From Aralia elata (taxonomy: Eukaryota; Streptophyta; Magnoliopsida; Apiales; Araliaceae): 64,000 nucleotides of DNA. A program made the position numbers and the translations under genes. The notes beneath the pieces are model-generated. The model was not told the origin of the DNA and did not search any database. It saw only the letters and a program-made list of their open reading frames with translations. This document shows positions 34,201 through 44,894 of this stretch, in pieces. The stretch lies in contig CM068384.1 in assembly GCA_034770075.1 (NCBI GenBank), positions 95,134,720 through 95,198,719 on the forward strand. The letters run 5' to 3'. The first letter of the stretch is position 1. Each line of letters begins with the position of its first letter.

Positions 34201-35164
34201 CATCTCCCAACTATTTTTCCATTGACTATCTTGTGAGTATCTTTCTTTGGTAAATATATCATCTTTTATTTTTATTATATTTTTTTCAAATATATTATGT
34301 TTTTCTCATCATGTTTTCCAGAGTGAGAAGATGCAAGAGTTGCCTTTGCCTGTTGATGCGCTTGCCTCATTTGATGCTCTCAATCCGGATGTTGACACCT
34401 CGCTAGATAATGACCTTGGTTATCCTCCAGGCTGTTTTCCGGATGACCAAGGCGTTATGGATTCATCAGCATCCCAGCAGCCCCGTGCTCCTCCATCCTT
34501 TATCTCGACAAATTCTATGATGGCCTCCAAAGTTGCTCCAGTCAGAGCTTCCTTCAATCCAAACGGAGACCTTGTTTCTTGGAGGAGCTTCCGAATATCA
34601 TTATCTAGTCAGGACAGTCTTGAGCGCCTCTTAGCTCAGTTCCCACATATACTCGACCAGCTGATTATTAAGGCGTCTTCTGCCCAGACCTTCTTCCTAG
34701 ATCAGCTCGCAGGCCTTGTGCTTGGGTTGCACACTCTTTCCTTATACCCTTTGCGAGTTGAGGACTTGAAGAAATTTAGTGATGATGTAGACGACCTTGC
34801 AGCTGTAGGTGTTGACATGGCCCCTTTTCGGGCTAGGCTGGATCTCCTCAAGTCGAATTTCAACCTTATTGAGCTACGTTCGGAAATTGCTATACGTAAG
34901 TGTGAAGATGACTCCTTTTCAGCACAGATCTCAGAGTTTGACGAAGCCGTGAACAAATTGAAGATCCATGCGCAAGGTTTAAAGTCTCAGCTTCAGGAGG
35001 TCGAGCGACAGCTTCAGGACTTAGAGTCAGCTACTCGAGATGTCAAGAAATCAAAAGCTGAAAATCTCAAGATTCGGGATGCTGTCATTAGTGATTTGGA
35101 GGCCTTAGTTATGCCTTCGCTGCAGTTTAATATGTCGTGGCCTTTAGATCATGACCTGCTGTAG
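31222..35164 (+). pseudogene. Spliced antisense gene with plant mobile domain (PMD), Tat-1 copy
   Basis: Exons 31222-31261 (ending exactly with the ATG), 31335-31858, 31947-32426, 32519-33689, 33789-34232 and 34322-35164 join into 1155 codons with GT/AG borders throughout. The N-terminal 330 or so residues resemble the plant mobile domain (PF10536) of MAIL1/MAIN-like proteins and TE-encoded relatives: FRDYKTNQWDSSTYD, YLAMWLSRFLFPGSPVDGPS, SLFLGTLYRRLDEVAFAL and YDVNCFIPGSFLQLFLFERF. A proline/serine-rich middle follows (residues about 560-720), then an acidic segment and a C-terminal coiled coil (LKSQLQEVERQLQDLESA). One TGA at 32727-32729 interrupts exon 4; Tat-2 has TGC (Cys) there. It lies on the strand opposite gag-pol, tail to tail with integrase. 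Function is unknown; host PMD proteins act in gene and transposon silencing, so interference with silencing is a speculation. Confidence 0.8.
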
Positions 35165-35681
35165 TCTTTTTTTTTCCTTTTTCCTGTTTCAGAAACTCAT
35201 TTACACATATTTAATTTATTAAATTAGAGTTTCTTTAACCTTGTCGATTGCCTTTAATTTGAATGATTCCTTAAAACTCAATATTTATCATTAAATCTCA
35301 AGTTACTCAAATTAATACTCTAAGGCAACAATAGGTATTATGAATAGATAAGCATGAATGTTGTCAATAACATGTATATATATATATATATATCTTTTCG
35401 AAAAATAAGTGAAAGTCTAATAATTTATTGATAATCAAATTGCTTTTAACGAAAAGCATAACGTTTCAAAATTTTCATGAAAAACAATAAATCTTGCTTT
35501 TGTCGGATAAAGCATAACGTTCGTCACTTTTAGAGATAAAGTGTAACTATTTTTCCAGGTTGAGGACTTATAGTCAGGTGCCTCGATTACTTTTAAAGTT
35601 TGAAAGTATAACTGTGAGGGCTTATAGTCAGGTGCCTCAACTACTTTTGAAGTTAAAAGTATAACTCTCGTGATGACTATC
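35165..35681. other. Convergent 3' region between PMD gene and integrase
   Basis: AT-rich DNA that must carry the polyadenylation region of the plus-strand PMD transcript, with a (TA)n run near 35373. At 35563-35665 two tandem units of about 50 bases share gggcttatagtcaggtgcctc-type phrases. The same arrangement is kept in Tat-2 at 57163-57675. Confidence 0.6.
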
Positions 35682-37255
35682 TCATGCGTAATATTTCTTT
35701 ACCCATTTCAGGTTCAATGGGCCTGAGATAGCATTTGATCCCACACGAGATATTTTGCAATACCCGCTTTCGGAGATCTCTCGTACCCGATACGGGCCTT
35801 CCCATTTGGGGTAAAATTTGGTGGTTGGTGTTCCCCTCATGACTTGATTTGCTGTCTTGAGCACCAAGTCCCCCACCAAATTTTGTCGCGGTACCACTGC
35901 GGTATTGTATTGTCGCCGCAGTCTTTCGTGATACCGTTCCAATCTTTCTTTGGCTCGGTCTCGGAAGTCAGCTAAGGCCTCTAGGGCTGCTAGTCGGTTC
36001 TCTTCCTCGACTAAGCTTCGGAGTCTCATCCTAGCCGAAGGGATTTCTATTTCGGCGGGCAAGATAGCTTCTTCTCCATAAACCAAAGCATATGGGGTTT
36101 CATCAGTAGGTTTTCTTTTCGAAGTTCGATATGTAATGCTATTGGTAATTGCTCTGCCCATGTCTTCGGATGATCATCTAGGGTTTTTGACAAAATCTTG
36201 ATCAAGGTTTTGTTTGTGGCTTCTGCTTGCCCATTGCCTTTCGGGTAGTATGGCGATGACTTGTAATGCTTCACCCTATATCTTTCCATCAGACTTTTGA
36301 TGTCTCTATTGATGAAAGAAGTTCCATTATCTGACAGAATGATCTTCGGGATCCCGAAACGACAAATGATATGTTTCTTAATGAAGTTCGCCACTGCTGG
36401 ACCCGTAGCCTTTTTCAAAGGGATTGCCTCTACCCACTTTGTATACATCTCCGTGGCCGTCAAGATCCATATGTTGCCTTTAGAATTAGGTTGAATGGGA
36501 CCTATAAGATCCATTCCCCATGTATGAAAGGGCCATGGTGTTGCTATGGTTCGTAGGTCTACAGCGGGAGCATGAATCAAATTCCCGTGGATTTGGCAGA
36601 TGTGGCACTTCTTGACAAAATCCAAGCAATCTCCTTCCATCTTTGGCCAGTAATAACCATGATCAATAAGTTGTTTGTATAACTTGGCTCCCCCTTGGTG
36701 CTCGTCTTTATGCATTTGGTAGACCAAATCTTTGGCCTCTCCTACTTCCAAACACCGTAAGGGCTTGCCATTGAACCCTCTTCTAAACAATTCTCCATTT
36801 TGCAAGAAGAATCCTTGTGACTTTCTCTTTATCAAGATTGCATCCTTCTTTTCGGCAGGCAGATTGCCATTTTGTAAAAATTCTACATAAGGGATTCGCC
36901 AATCCGCTATGTCATCGATGAAGGCACATTCCTCCTCCCTAGGGTATTCTTGGCATGAAACACATTGTCGTTGAAGTGCATCTGCTTCCTTCTTCATTTC
37001 AGGCCAATAATACCCTTGGCGCTGCAACCTTCGATACAATCCAATATCTGCCAACCCACAATTTTCAGCATGTACCTGATGCAAAATGCGCTGTGCTTCG
37101 AGCCTCCCCAAGCATCGTGTTAATACCCCATCTGTTTCTTTATGGTACAAGACTCCCTTGATGATGGTGTATTTCTGAAGTTCCACCGGTGATATGGTCC
37201 CCTCCTTCGTTTGCAATTGATGGGAGATGTTATGTCTCCAATCATCTGTCAGGTC
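35682..37255 (-). pseudogene. Tat-1 integrase with duplicated zinc-binding domain
   Basis: Integrase inserts the cDNA into the genome. Reading from 37216, two zinc-domain-like blocks occur in tandem: the first has H49, C85 and C88 with RLQRQGYYWPEMKKEA; the second has H169, H173, C204 and C207 with KQLIDHGYYWPKMEGDC. The catalytic core follows with D236 (TWGMDLIGP), D296 (LSDNGTSF) and E332 (GNGQAEATN), a D-X35-E spacing. The C-terminal part (VVPRQNLVGDLVL, KFYPKWEGPYRV) ends at 35682. A TAA at 37256-37258 separates it from RNase H, and a 4-base loss near 36135 shifts the frame after the core. Catalytic residues are intact; the lesions make the copy inactive. Confidence 0.9.
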
Positions 37256-39412
37256 TTAGGGAAACAAGTCTAGCACCGTGGTTGGGAGGGTTCTCTTCAT
37301 TACCTTCACATCTAGGTCTTCTCCTTGGACATATACTCTAGATGCTACCGTGGCTAATGCATCAGGTTGTTTATTTTGTCCTCTTGGCACGTACTCAATA
37401 ACCACCTTCCTGAAGTCCTCCATCACTTTTTGTGCTACAGTTCGATACGGTGCCAATATAGGCTCCTTCACTGCGAATTGCCCTCTTATTTGTTGCACAA
37501 TCAAGTTTGAATCTCCCCTTACTTTAAGGCGTTTAGCTCCCAACTCTCGAGCCGCTAATAATCCCAATATGAACGCCTCATATTCTGCTTCATTATTCGT
37601 GCAGGGGAAGTCTAACTTGTATGACAAAGCTACTTCCTTTCCTTCTTTGGTGGTCAACACCACGCCTGCTCCACCTTTCCCTTCAGCAGATGACCCATCA
37701 AAGGCTAAATTCCACCATTCTGAGTCTTCATCTACTATGTCAATTTCTTCTACTTCTCCCCCTGGAAGATCCTCAGAGGGAGGTTCATATTCTCCATTTG
37801 GAAATTGAGCTAGTAGGTCTGCCAAAGCCTGACATTTGATTGCCTTTGGTGTTACGCACTGGATGTCATATTCTGAAAGTATCATCATCCATCTTGCAGG
37901 TCTTCCTACCAATGCTGGCCTAGTCAGTAGGTATCTGATCGGGTCAGTTCTTGTTGCAAGCTTCACCTCATGTGCCAAAAAATAATGTCGCATTTTCTGC
38001 GCTACGAACACCAATGCAAGGCAATGTCTCTCCACCTGCGAATACCGGGTTTCCGGTCCTCTAATTACCCGGCTGATGTAGTACACAGGCTTTTCTTCTC
38101 CATCCACTTCTTGCGTGATCAATCCCCCTACAGACTTTGTGGTAGAGGTGATGTACAATTGCAACGGTATTCCTCTTTGCGGTACTACCATTGTTTGTGC
38201 TGAAGCCAAAATTCCTTTTACTTTCTCGAAAGCATGTTGCTGGTCTTGCCCCGAGTCCCATTCTGCCTTTCCTTTTAACAATTTGCCAAAGGGTTCCGTA
38301 ACTTCTGCTAATGCCGGCATAAATCTTCTAATATAACAAACTTTCCTTAGAAAGCTCTTCAGTTGTTTTTGTGTTTTTGGTGGGGGCATCTCTACAACTG
38401 CTTTTGCCTTGCTTGGGTCTAGCTCCAAGCCTTTGTTATGCACCAAGAAGCCCAAGAATTTTCCAGCAGTCATTCCAAAAGCACACTTCTTCGGATTCAT
38501 CTTCAAATTGTATTTTCGGCATCGCTCAAACACTTTCCTCAGGTCCTCCACATGAGTTGTCGCCTTCTTGGATTTCACTACTATGTCATCCACATAGTCT
38601 TCTACTATATCATGAATCATGTCATGAAATATAGCATGCATTGCCCTTTGATAAGTCTCCCTCGCATTCTTCAACCCGAAAGGCATTACTACATAGTAGA
38701 AATTCCCAAACGGAGTACGAAAGGCCGTCAACTCTGCATCTTCTACTGACATTTTTATTTGATTGTAACCCACAAACCCATCCATGAATGACATCATCTC
38801 GTGATTAGCCGTTGCATCTACCAAAGTGTCTATATTGGGTAATGGGTACATGTCTTTCGGGCATGCCTTATTCAAGTATGTGAAATCCATGCATATCCGC
38901 AACTGTCCATTTGCCTTCTTAACTGGTACAATGCTGGATAACCATATTGGATGTTGAATTGGTTTGATGAACCCTACTTCCAGCAACTTCTTGATTTCCT
39001 CCTTGATTTGGGTTTCAACTTCAGGTGCATAGTTGCGTGGAGCTTGCTTCACAGGTTTTATTCCCGGACTTACATTCAAATTGTGCTCTACCAACTCTTT
39101 GTCAATCCCGGGCATCTCATCGTAGTTCCAAGCCAAGACATCCCTATACTCTCGCAGCAATTTTACTAGCTCCTCTTTCTGATCAGCATCCAGCTCTTTG
39201 TTGACGTAAGTCGGTCTTGGCGTTCCTCCATTTATTGCCAGATCAACTTCTTCTAATTCATTTTGTTGAGGTTTTGGCCTATCCTCAAAGCATTCTGGAG
39301 CTGGTTCTACCTTTTGCTGCACCATTTCTTCTTCTTCATTACTGCTAGAGTGGGGGACACCTCCTGAGCCGTTGGGTTTGCACTCTCCCTTGGACTCTTC
39401 CCCCTTGCACCG
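37256..39412 (-). pseudogene. Tat-1 reverse transcriptase with two RNase H domains
   Basis: Copies genomic RNA to cDNA in the virus-like particle. From the first Met at 39325, RT spans about residues 90-330, with the catalytic YVDD at 244-247 and SFMDGFVGYNQI upstream. The usual DFRDLN motif reads DFTYLN here, and NxGATYQR reads NARETYQR, both altered relative to Tat-2. The first RNase H (about 355-490) lacks its first acidic residue (LYITSTTKSVGG). The second, archaeal-like RNase H (about 537-665) keeps D543 (AFDGSS), E579 (NNEAEYEA), D605 (RGDSNLI) and D655 (KQPDALA). This double arrangement is characteristic of the Tat lineage. Upstream the frame is open to the UGA at 39413-39415 that follows protease. 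Confidence 0.93.
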
Positions 39413-40345
39413 TCATAAGCGAAACACTATCTTTCCGTCGGGTTTAACAACCCTCTCCCATTTCGTTCTTTGGCCATCATCTGATTGTACTGTCCGTTTG
39501 GCATTGATTATGTTTCTGGCATCTTCAGGATCTGCTGGCCTTTTCTTTCCTCCTTTTTCTTCCTTCTCTAGGTCTACTACCACTGGCTTCTTATCTTTGG
39601 AACATTCTCCGTGTTCCGAGGTCTTCTTCTTTTCTTTTTGCTCAGGCACAAACTTGCCTGCCTGTACTTCCTCCCAATTGGCTAGTTTTAGAGAATCAGG
39701 TCTTGTAATCTGGCTCTCTCCCTCTTCAGCGACATCATCGAAGAAAGTTGCTTCAGCGATGTGTGCCTCCTCTGGTCCAAAGGGATTTCTTGTTGCCGAT
39801 ACCTTCACTTTTTTCCCCTTCCAGATGGCCTTTAGGCATTGATGAAAAACTGAGGGTACCACCCCATAGTCGTTTTGCCAAGCCCTTCCTAGCAAGACAT
39901 GATATGCTGCATCCACCTCGGTAACATGAAACATTACAGGTCCTCGAATCTTTCCAACCTGCATGTCCACTTTGATGTGTCCCAGGGTTCTGGCACTTTG
40001 GTTGGCAAACCCTGTGATGTTTGTTGGTTCTTTCACAATTTTCTTCTCTGGCAGGCCTAACTGCTTAAACACAGTGTAGGGCATAATATTTATAGACGCT
40101 CCATTGTCGATGAACGCCCTCCGCACCTCTATTCCATTTATGATTGCCGTCACATACAGCGGTCGGTTGTGCGGGTATCTTATTTCTCTGTCAACTTTAG
40201 AGAAAGATATCTTGCTTTCTTCCTCTTCCACTGCCTTCACAAATCCTTTGCTCACCGCCATGCAGGTTTCTTGGGTTTCGGCTGCTTTGATGATCGCTTT
40301 GGTTGCTTCTATCCTTGCTTCTTTGGCTAACCCTATTTGGTCAAA
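39413..40345 (-). pseudogene. Tat-1 aspartic protease and linker
   Basis: Retroviral-type aspartic protease that processes the polyprotein. The active-site loop is FIDNGASINIMP, followed by a VLLGRAW motif about 90 residues later that resembles the conserved LGR(A/D)W block of gypsy proteases. A basic/acidic linker (KEKKKTSEHGE..) follows up to the stop UGA at 39413-39415, directly followed by CGG. The RT frame continues in phase behind it. Upstream, a one-base loss in the A-run near 40347-40352 (compared with Tat-2) splits protease from gag. Confidence 0.85.
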
Positions 40346-42324
40346 AAATTTCTTAATTTAACTCCATTCATCAACGCCGTCACCTGCAGGCCTGGATCAA
40401 CATCCATCATTTCTTCCATCCTTTCTGCATTCTCCATCATCTCCACTGCTGGTGCCTCACTATGAGTAATAGTGTTGCACGTTTCTTTTCCCTTATGATT
40501 AGGCAGTGGCTTATCATGCACGCTGCTTCCTTTTCCCAGCTCAATTTCTCCTGCTGCCAGCTTTTCATGATATATTCTTCGCAGACTATAACAATCGATA
40601 GTGGAGTGTCCTACGTATTGATGGTATACACAGAAGTCTGGTCTTCTTTTTATTTCTTCGGTCACAACAAATCTGGGCTTTGGAGGCCTCACCACTCCAT
40701 GTTCTACCCATTGCTCATACAGGTCTCTAAAGGCCTTCTCACTGCATGTGATAGCCTCTGGAACGGGCATTCTGGTATACTTGTCCCCGTGTTTTCCTTT
40801 ACTTCGCTCGTTCTTCTCCCTCTTGCCCCCTTGGGGCTTTGACTGAGAGTCAGCCAAAGCCAAAGTTGTTGTTCTCTTACCCTTCCATGTAACCGTCGCA
40901 TGGTTGGTGGGCACTGTCATGATTCCTCCCAAATCTTGTGCAAATGATGATAGAGTCGCAAATGAATCACATGCCTTTGTAATGAGATGGGGCTTGAAGG
41001 AGTCTAGAGCACCATTGTTGCATATGCTAACCAAGTTCTTCTCCTCAATTGGCTCTGCACACTTCTGTGCTTGGGCCCTGAATCTGTCCACATAATCTGA
41101 CAGCTCCTCATTCGGCTTCTGCTTGAACCGCATCAGCTCTACGATAGTTACCTGTTTCTGCACATAGAAAAATTTCTTAAAAAACTATAATTTCAGATCA
41201 TCCCAATCATGGACTGATCCCTTCTCCAAATTGTAGTACCAACTGAAGGCACTATCCGTCAAAGTCTTGTTGAATTCCCTCATCAACAGATTGTGGTTAT
41301 TCACCTCATCATAACCCAACCACGGAGACATCGACTCCACGAACCTGGCAATATGCTCCCTGGCATTCCCTTTCTCCCCGTTATACTTTGGGAACTGCGG
41401 GGGGTGCTCAATATACCCTGCTGGATAAAGTTGTCTCCGTACATGTGCCGGGTAGGGTGGAGTAAAGTCCAACTCTGAAGGTCGGGATGTCTGCTTGCGA
41501 AGTTGATTGATTACATCGATCATATCATCCTTCGTCACATACTGGCTCGTGGTATGGACTCTCTGAGGGGCTGTGATGTATTGATGCATAGGTGGTGTGT
41601 ATGGTAAGGAAACTGGCTGGTGTACACTTGCATCCTGCACAATTTGTATCGGTGGTACTTGTTGGCTTGTTCGTTGGATGTGGCTTGGGATGGTCGGTAT
41701 CTGCACTTGCGAAAATGCTAGGAGAGTGGGCGGGACAATGTTGGGCTGAGGTTGACTTGCTTCCAATCTGAGTTATGGCACATCACCGCTGTTTTGGGGC
41801 TCCAAGTTGATGATCGGAATCGGCTGACTCTCCGTTGTTGGAAGCACAGTCGGATTCTCTTTGTTGTTGCTGTTGTCTTCCACATCTGCTCGTTCCCCCT
41901 GCGAACTTCCTGGGAACATAGCCCTGAAAGTGGGGATTTGCATCAGCTGCTGGCGAAAACTCCCCATCTCTTCCTGCTTCCTTTGCATTTCCAGCATCAT
42001 GGTCATCATCATCCCTTGGCCTTCTCGTGCCTCCTGTAATGCTTTGAGCATCTCCAACTGCACAACATTCGCAGTTGTCTGCGCCCCAGTGACCTCCTCA
42101 CCTTGCCTTCCTGCGTTTGGCTGTCTAGTACTAGTTTGTTGTTGATCAGCCATATGAGGTGATGTTGAACTTCCTTCTGAAACGTCTTCTAAGATGGGTT
42201 GATCAAAATCCAGATTCGTGCTTTGGAGCACTGGATTTACTTGCCTTGGAATCGGATCTGGTGAAATGATGCTTGTTGTCGGTGAAACTCTTCCTGTAAT
42301 TCTCCCACTTCGAGTTGTGGGCAT
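40346..42324 (-). pseudogene. Tat-1 gag
   Basis: Structural capsid protein. The ATG at 42324 begins MPTTRSGRITG. The central retrotransposon gag region reads FPKYNGEKGNAREHIARFVESM, LLMREFNKTLTDSAFSWYYNL and SVHDWDDLKL, continuing with KPNEELSDYVDRFRAQAQKC. A zinc-knuckle-like block (FCVYHQYVGHSTIDCYSLRR) follows. Two nonsense codons, TAA at 41773-41775 (CAA in Tat-2) and TAG at 41185-41187 (CAA in Tat-2), and a frameshift near 40350 disrupt the frame. Met/Gln-rich stretches precede the gag core. Confidence 0.9.
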
Positions 42325-42345
42325 ACCCTTCACGAATTCTACACC

Positions 42346-42363
42346 TCCCCAGCAGAGTCGTCA
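42346..42363 (-). other. Primer binding site of Tat-1
   Basis: Six bases inside the 5' LTR the minus strand reads TGACGACTCTGCTGGGGA. It resembles plant gypsy primer sites of the form TGGCGACTC..GGGGA, with one change in the TGG start. The tRNA (possibly arginine type) cannot be settled from sequence alone. Confidence 0.65.
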
Positions 42364-42369
42364 AATAAA

Positions 42370-43028
42370 TGTAGGTAAGGAAATTACACCTTGCTAGGGT
42401 TAGGGTTTCGCGTTGGCTGGAGAGGAGAGAAATCCACGAAGAGTACGGAATTGATCGATTGATTGAAGAGGGGAGAAGAACAGGTGAGCGATTACTTCAA
42501 TGACACGTGGCAGAACTCCTAGAATCCGGAAACCGGGTTAGGGTAGCAGGGATTCTAAGAGCCTTCTTGAGTCTTCGAGTTGAGAGAGAGAGTTTCAAGT
42601 GCTTAGAGCTTCCAAGAGTTTGAGTGTAATATCTTGAGAGCAATCCCCTTTTCTTAGAATAGAGGGGCTATTTATAGAGTTTCCTGGGAAATAGTCACAT
42701 GTCAGGCACATGTTTTAAGGGAAATTCCCGAAATACCCTTTAATTATGTTTTAAAGGAGAAATTCCAGAAATGCCCTTTAATCATCAAAGTAATGCCCAA
42801 ATTGCCCTGTTCTTCTAGCCACCAATCCAATCCCTCAATCAATTCCCAAAATGGGTCGCATCCACGAGTCTTCTGCCTTGGAACACGTGGAGACTTCCCC
42901 GGGTCTAGTACATTTAATTAGGTCACATAAACCCTAATTTGTACATTTAATTAGGTTTTTTGTAAACCCTAATTTGTACATTTAATTCAATTAGGTCATG
43001 TGAACCCTAATATGCACTTGGGCCCACA
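42370..43028 (-). repeat. 5' LTR of Tat-1 (right side)
   Basis: Direct copy of the left LTR, with about a dozen differences by eye. It carries the TATA box at 42668-42676 and the telo-box block at about 42908-43012. Transcription of gag-pol would start here toward lower coordinates. Confidence 0.95.
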
Positions 43029-43033
43029 ATTTG

Positions 43034-44632
43034 CAGCACATATCCTGTCAATCTCATGATGATATCAAGCGTGCACTTGATAACATTTCTTGAAAGTTAC
43101 ATTTTTTGCTTTTTTTTACTAATCTTTTTCTATTTTTAGCAAACGTAGTGTAAGTTGCCAAGGTTTTTTTTTTTTATCAGCAAAATAAAATTCAAATAAA
43201 CCAAGATATTTACATGAGTGTCAAATCCAAAAGATATCGATATGAACATTATATATAGAATTACATTATATAGTCGCCAAGTTAGAGCTGGCTTGGGTGG
43301 CTTATGCAAGCATGTTTTTAATTTTTATGTTTTAGGCTTTTAGCTCCCTACTTGCTTCATTTAGTTTGGTGACCTTGATGATTTTCTTGGGCACTCTCAA
43401 AGCTTAATTGTAATTGTTCATATATGTTTTACATTATAGTGTAATGAATTTAATATGACGCGTGATTAAGTTGATTATTCATCATTACGTCAGCAACAAT
43501 TACGAGAAGAAATAAAAGGAAAAGGAAACAATTTTTTCCCTTGATGTATAAATTCAATTCCTATTATGAGTTGATTTACATGCATGAAAAGATTGGGGCA
43601 ATTGCATGCCCTCCTTCGTTTTTGAAAATCTAACAGTTTACCACTAGTAAAATTCAAACTTTCAACAAAATACTCGGAAATTTTATATTTTGCCCTCTTT
43701 TTTGATAAAAAAATAAAATAAAATAAAATTCCGAACCTGCCTCTGGTTCCATTTAGTGCTGTATTAGTTCATCTTTATTGCGTAAACAGCCTATTGACTG
43801 TTAGACCATGCATGGTGCGTAGTTGCGTACTCATCATGAGAGCTTTAAACAACTTTATATTTAAGCCTTTATTTTTACGGTTGGTAGGAAATTTACATAT
43901 ATGCGTCGGTTCCACAAAATTTAACATTTGATTTCGTAAAAATAAAAATAAAATGTAAAGGCGCTAATGAAATAATTAAATTATGTTTTAATTTGTTATT
44001 GCATGTTATTGTTAATTTTAACAAATACCTAAATACGCATAGTACGATTGTAGTATTCAACTTTAACACATTTTGTTGAAGTACACAACGTACGTACGTA
44101 GGAGAACCTACTTATAATGTTTACTAAAATTAAAATAAATCTAAACTTTTATACTAAAGAGATATATAATGTCATCTTTGTAGTTATTTTGTAAATTGTA
44201 CACAAATATATATAAGGGATATACTTCTGTTACATGAAATTTTACTCAATTCATAATTTACCCCTTCAAGTAATTGGGCTTACATATCTGTTACATCAAC
44301 TACCAAATTGCATACAATGTCTCCCCCCACCCCCTCCAAAACCCCAAAAATTATTTTTTTGGCTGAAATACCTCAATTGCAGGTAAGACAAATAGTTTTA
44401 TACCGTTTGACTGTATTAAAATATAATGCGGTTTGACTTCATTAGACAATTACGTCTAACAACAATTTTTGATACCAATTTTTTATTTTTGTTAGGGGAA
44501 TTATGTCTTTACCGTTATTATAAGTTTATTAATATTAAAATACAAAAACTAAATACATAAATTAAAATAGAAAAAATAGAAAAATAAAGAAATATTTCAA
44601 ATTTCAAAAAATAACTAATGTTTGAAAATTAA
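43034..44632. other. AT-rich spacer right of Tat-1
   Basis: The first 57 bases look exon-like (acceptor-type gcag at the Tat-1 target site, then an open frame HISCQSHDDIKRALDNIS and a stop at about 43095), but no gene can be assembled. The rest is AT-rich without recognisable genes or terminal repeats. Confidence 0.35.
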
Positions 44633-44634
44633 TA

Positions 44635-44892
44635 CTCTTTTTGTTCCATATTATTTGATCATTGTTGACTTTTTAAAGTCAACTTAAGAGATTTTTAAAC
44701 TCAAAATTGATATAAATTCTTTTAATTTTAATCAATACAGTGATGAATATTGTAAACTATCTAGAAAGTATTACTCATTATAAGTTTTATTGTTTCATAA
44801 TTTTTAATGAGTCATCACAATTTTGAGCTTGAAAATATCTCAAATTAACTTTCAAAAGTCAATAATGATCATATAATTTAGAACGGAAATAG
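44635..44892. mobile_element. Stowaway-like MITE
   Basis: Starts ctctttttgttccatatta and ends ataatttagaacggaaatag, with TA on both sides (44633-44634 and 44893-44894). The arms pair over about 50 bases through tgatcattgttgac and gtcaataatgatca. Ends are diverged from the CTCCCTCCGT type, suggesting an older insertion. Confidence 0.8.
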
Positions 44893-44894
44893 TA

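Larger units (their letters stand above)
29203..43028 (-). mobile_element. Complete Tat-lineage Ty3/gypsy retrotransposon, copy 1 (Tat-1)
   Basis: Two direct LTRs (29203-29862 and 42370-43028) are flanked by the 5 bp duplication ATTTG (29198-29202 and 43029-43033). Coding is on the minus strand in the order gag, protease, RT, RNase H, second RNase H, integrase; a spliced PMD gene lies on the plus strand before the 3' LTR. The dual RNase H and the extra antisense gene place it in the Tat lineage. By eye the two LTRs differ at about a dozen of 660 positions, suggesting a fairly recent insertion. Nonsense and frameshift lesions in gag, pol and the PMD gene make this copy defective. Confidence 0.96.

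Noticed and set aside
37278..37808. Plus-strand open frame opposite RT/RNase H
   Set aside because: Shadow of the conserved minus-strand RNase H frame; the mirrored frame in Tat-2 (59225-59836) exists for the same reason and has no recognisable domain.
39372..39842. Plus-strand open frame opposite protease
   Set aside because: Antisense shadow of the protease linker; lacks family resemblance and splice or promoter signals.
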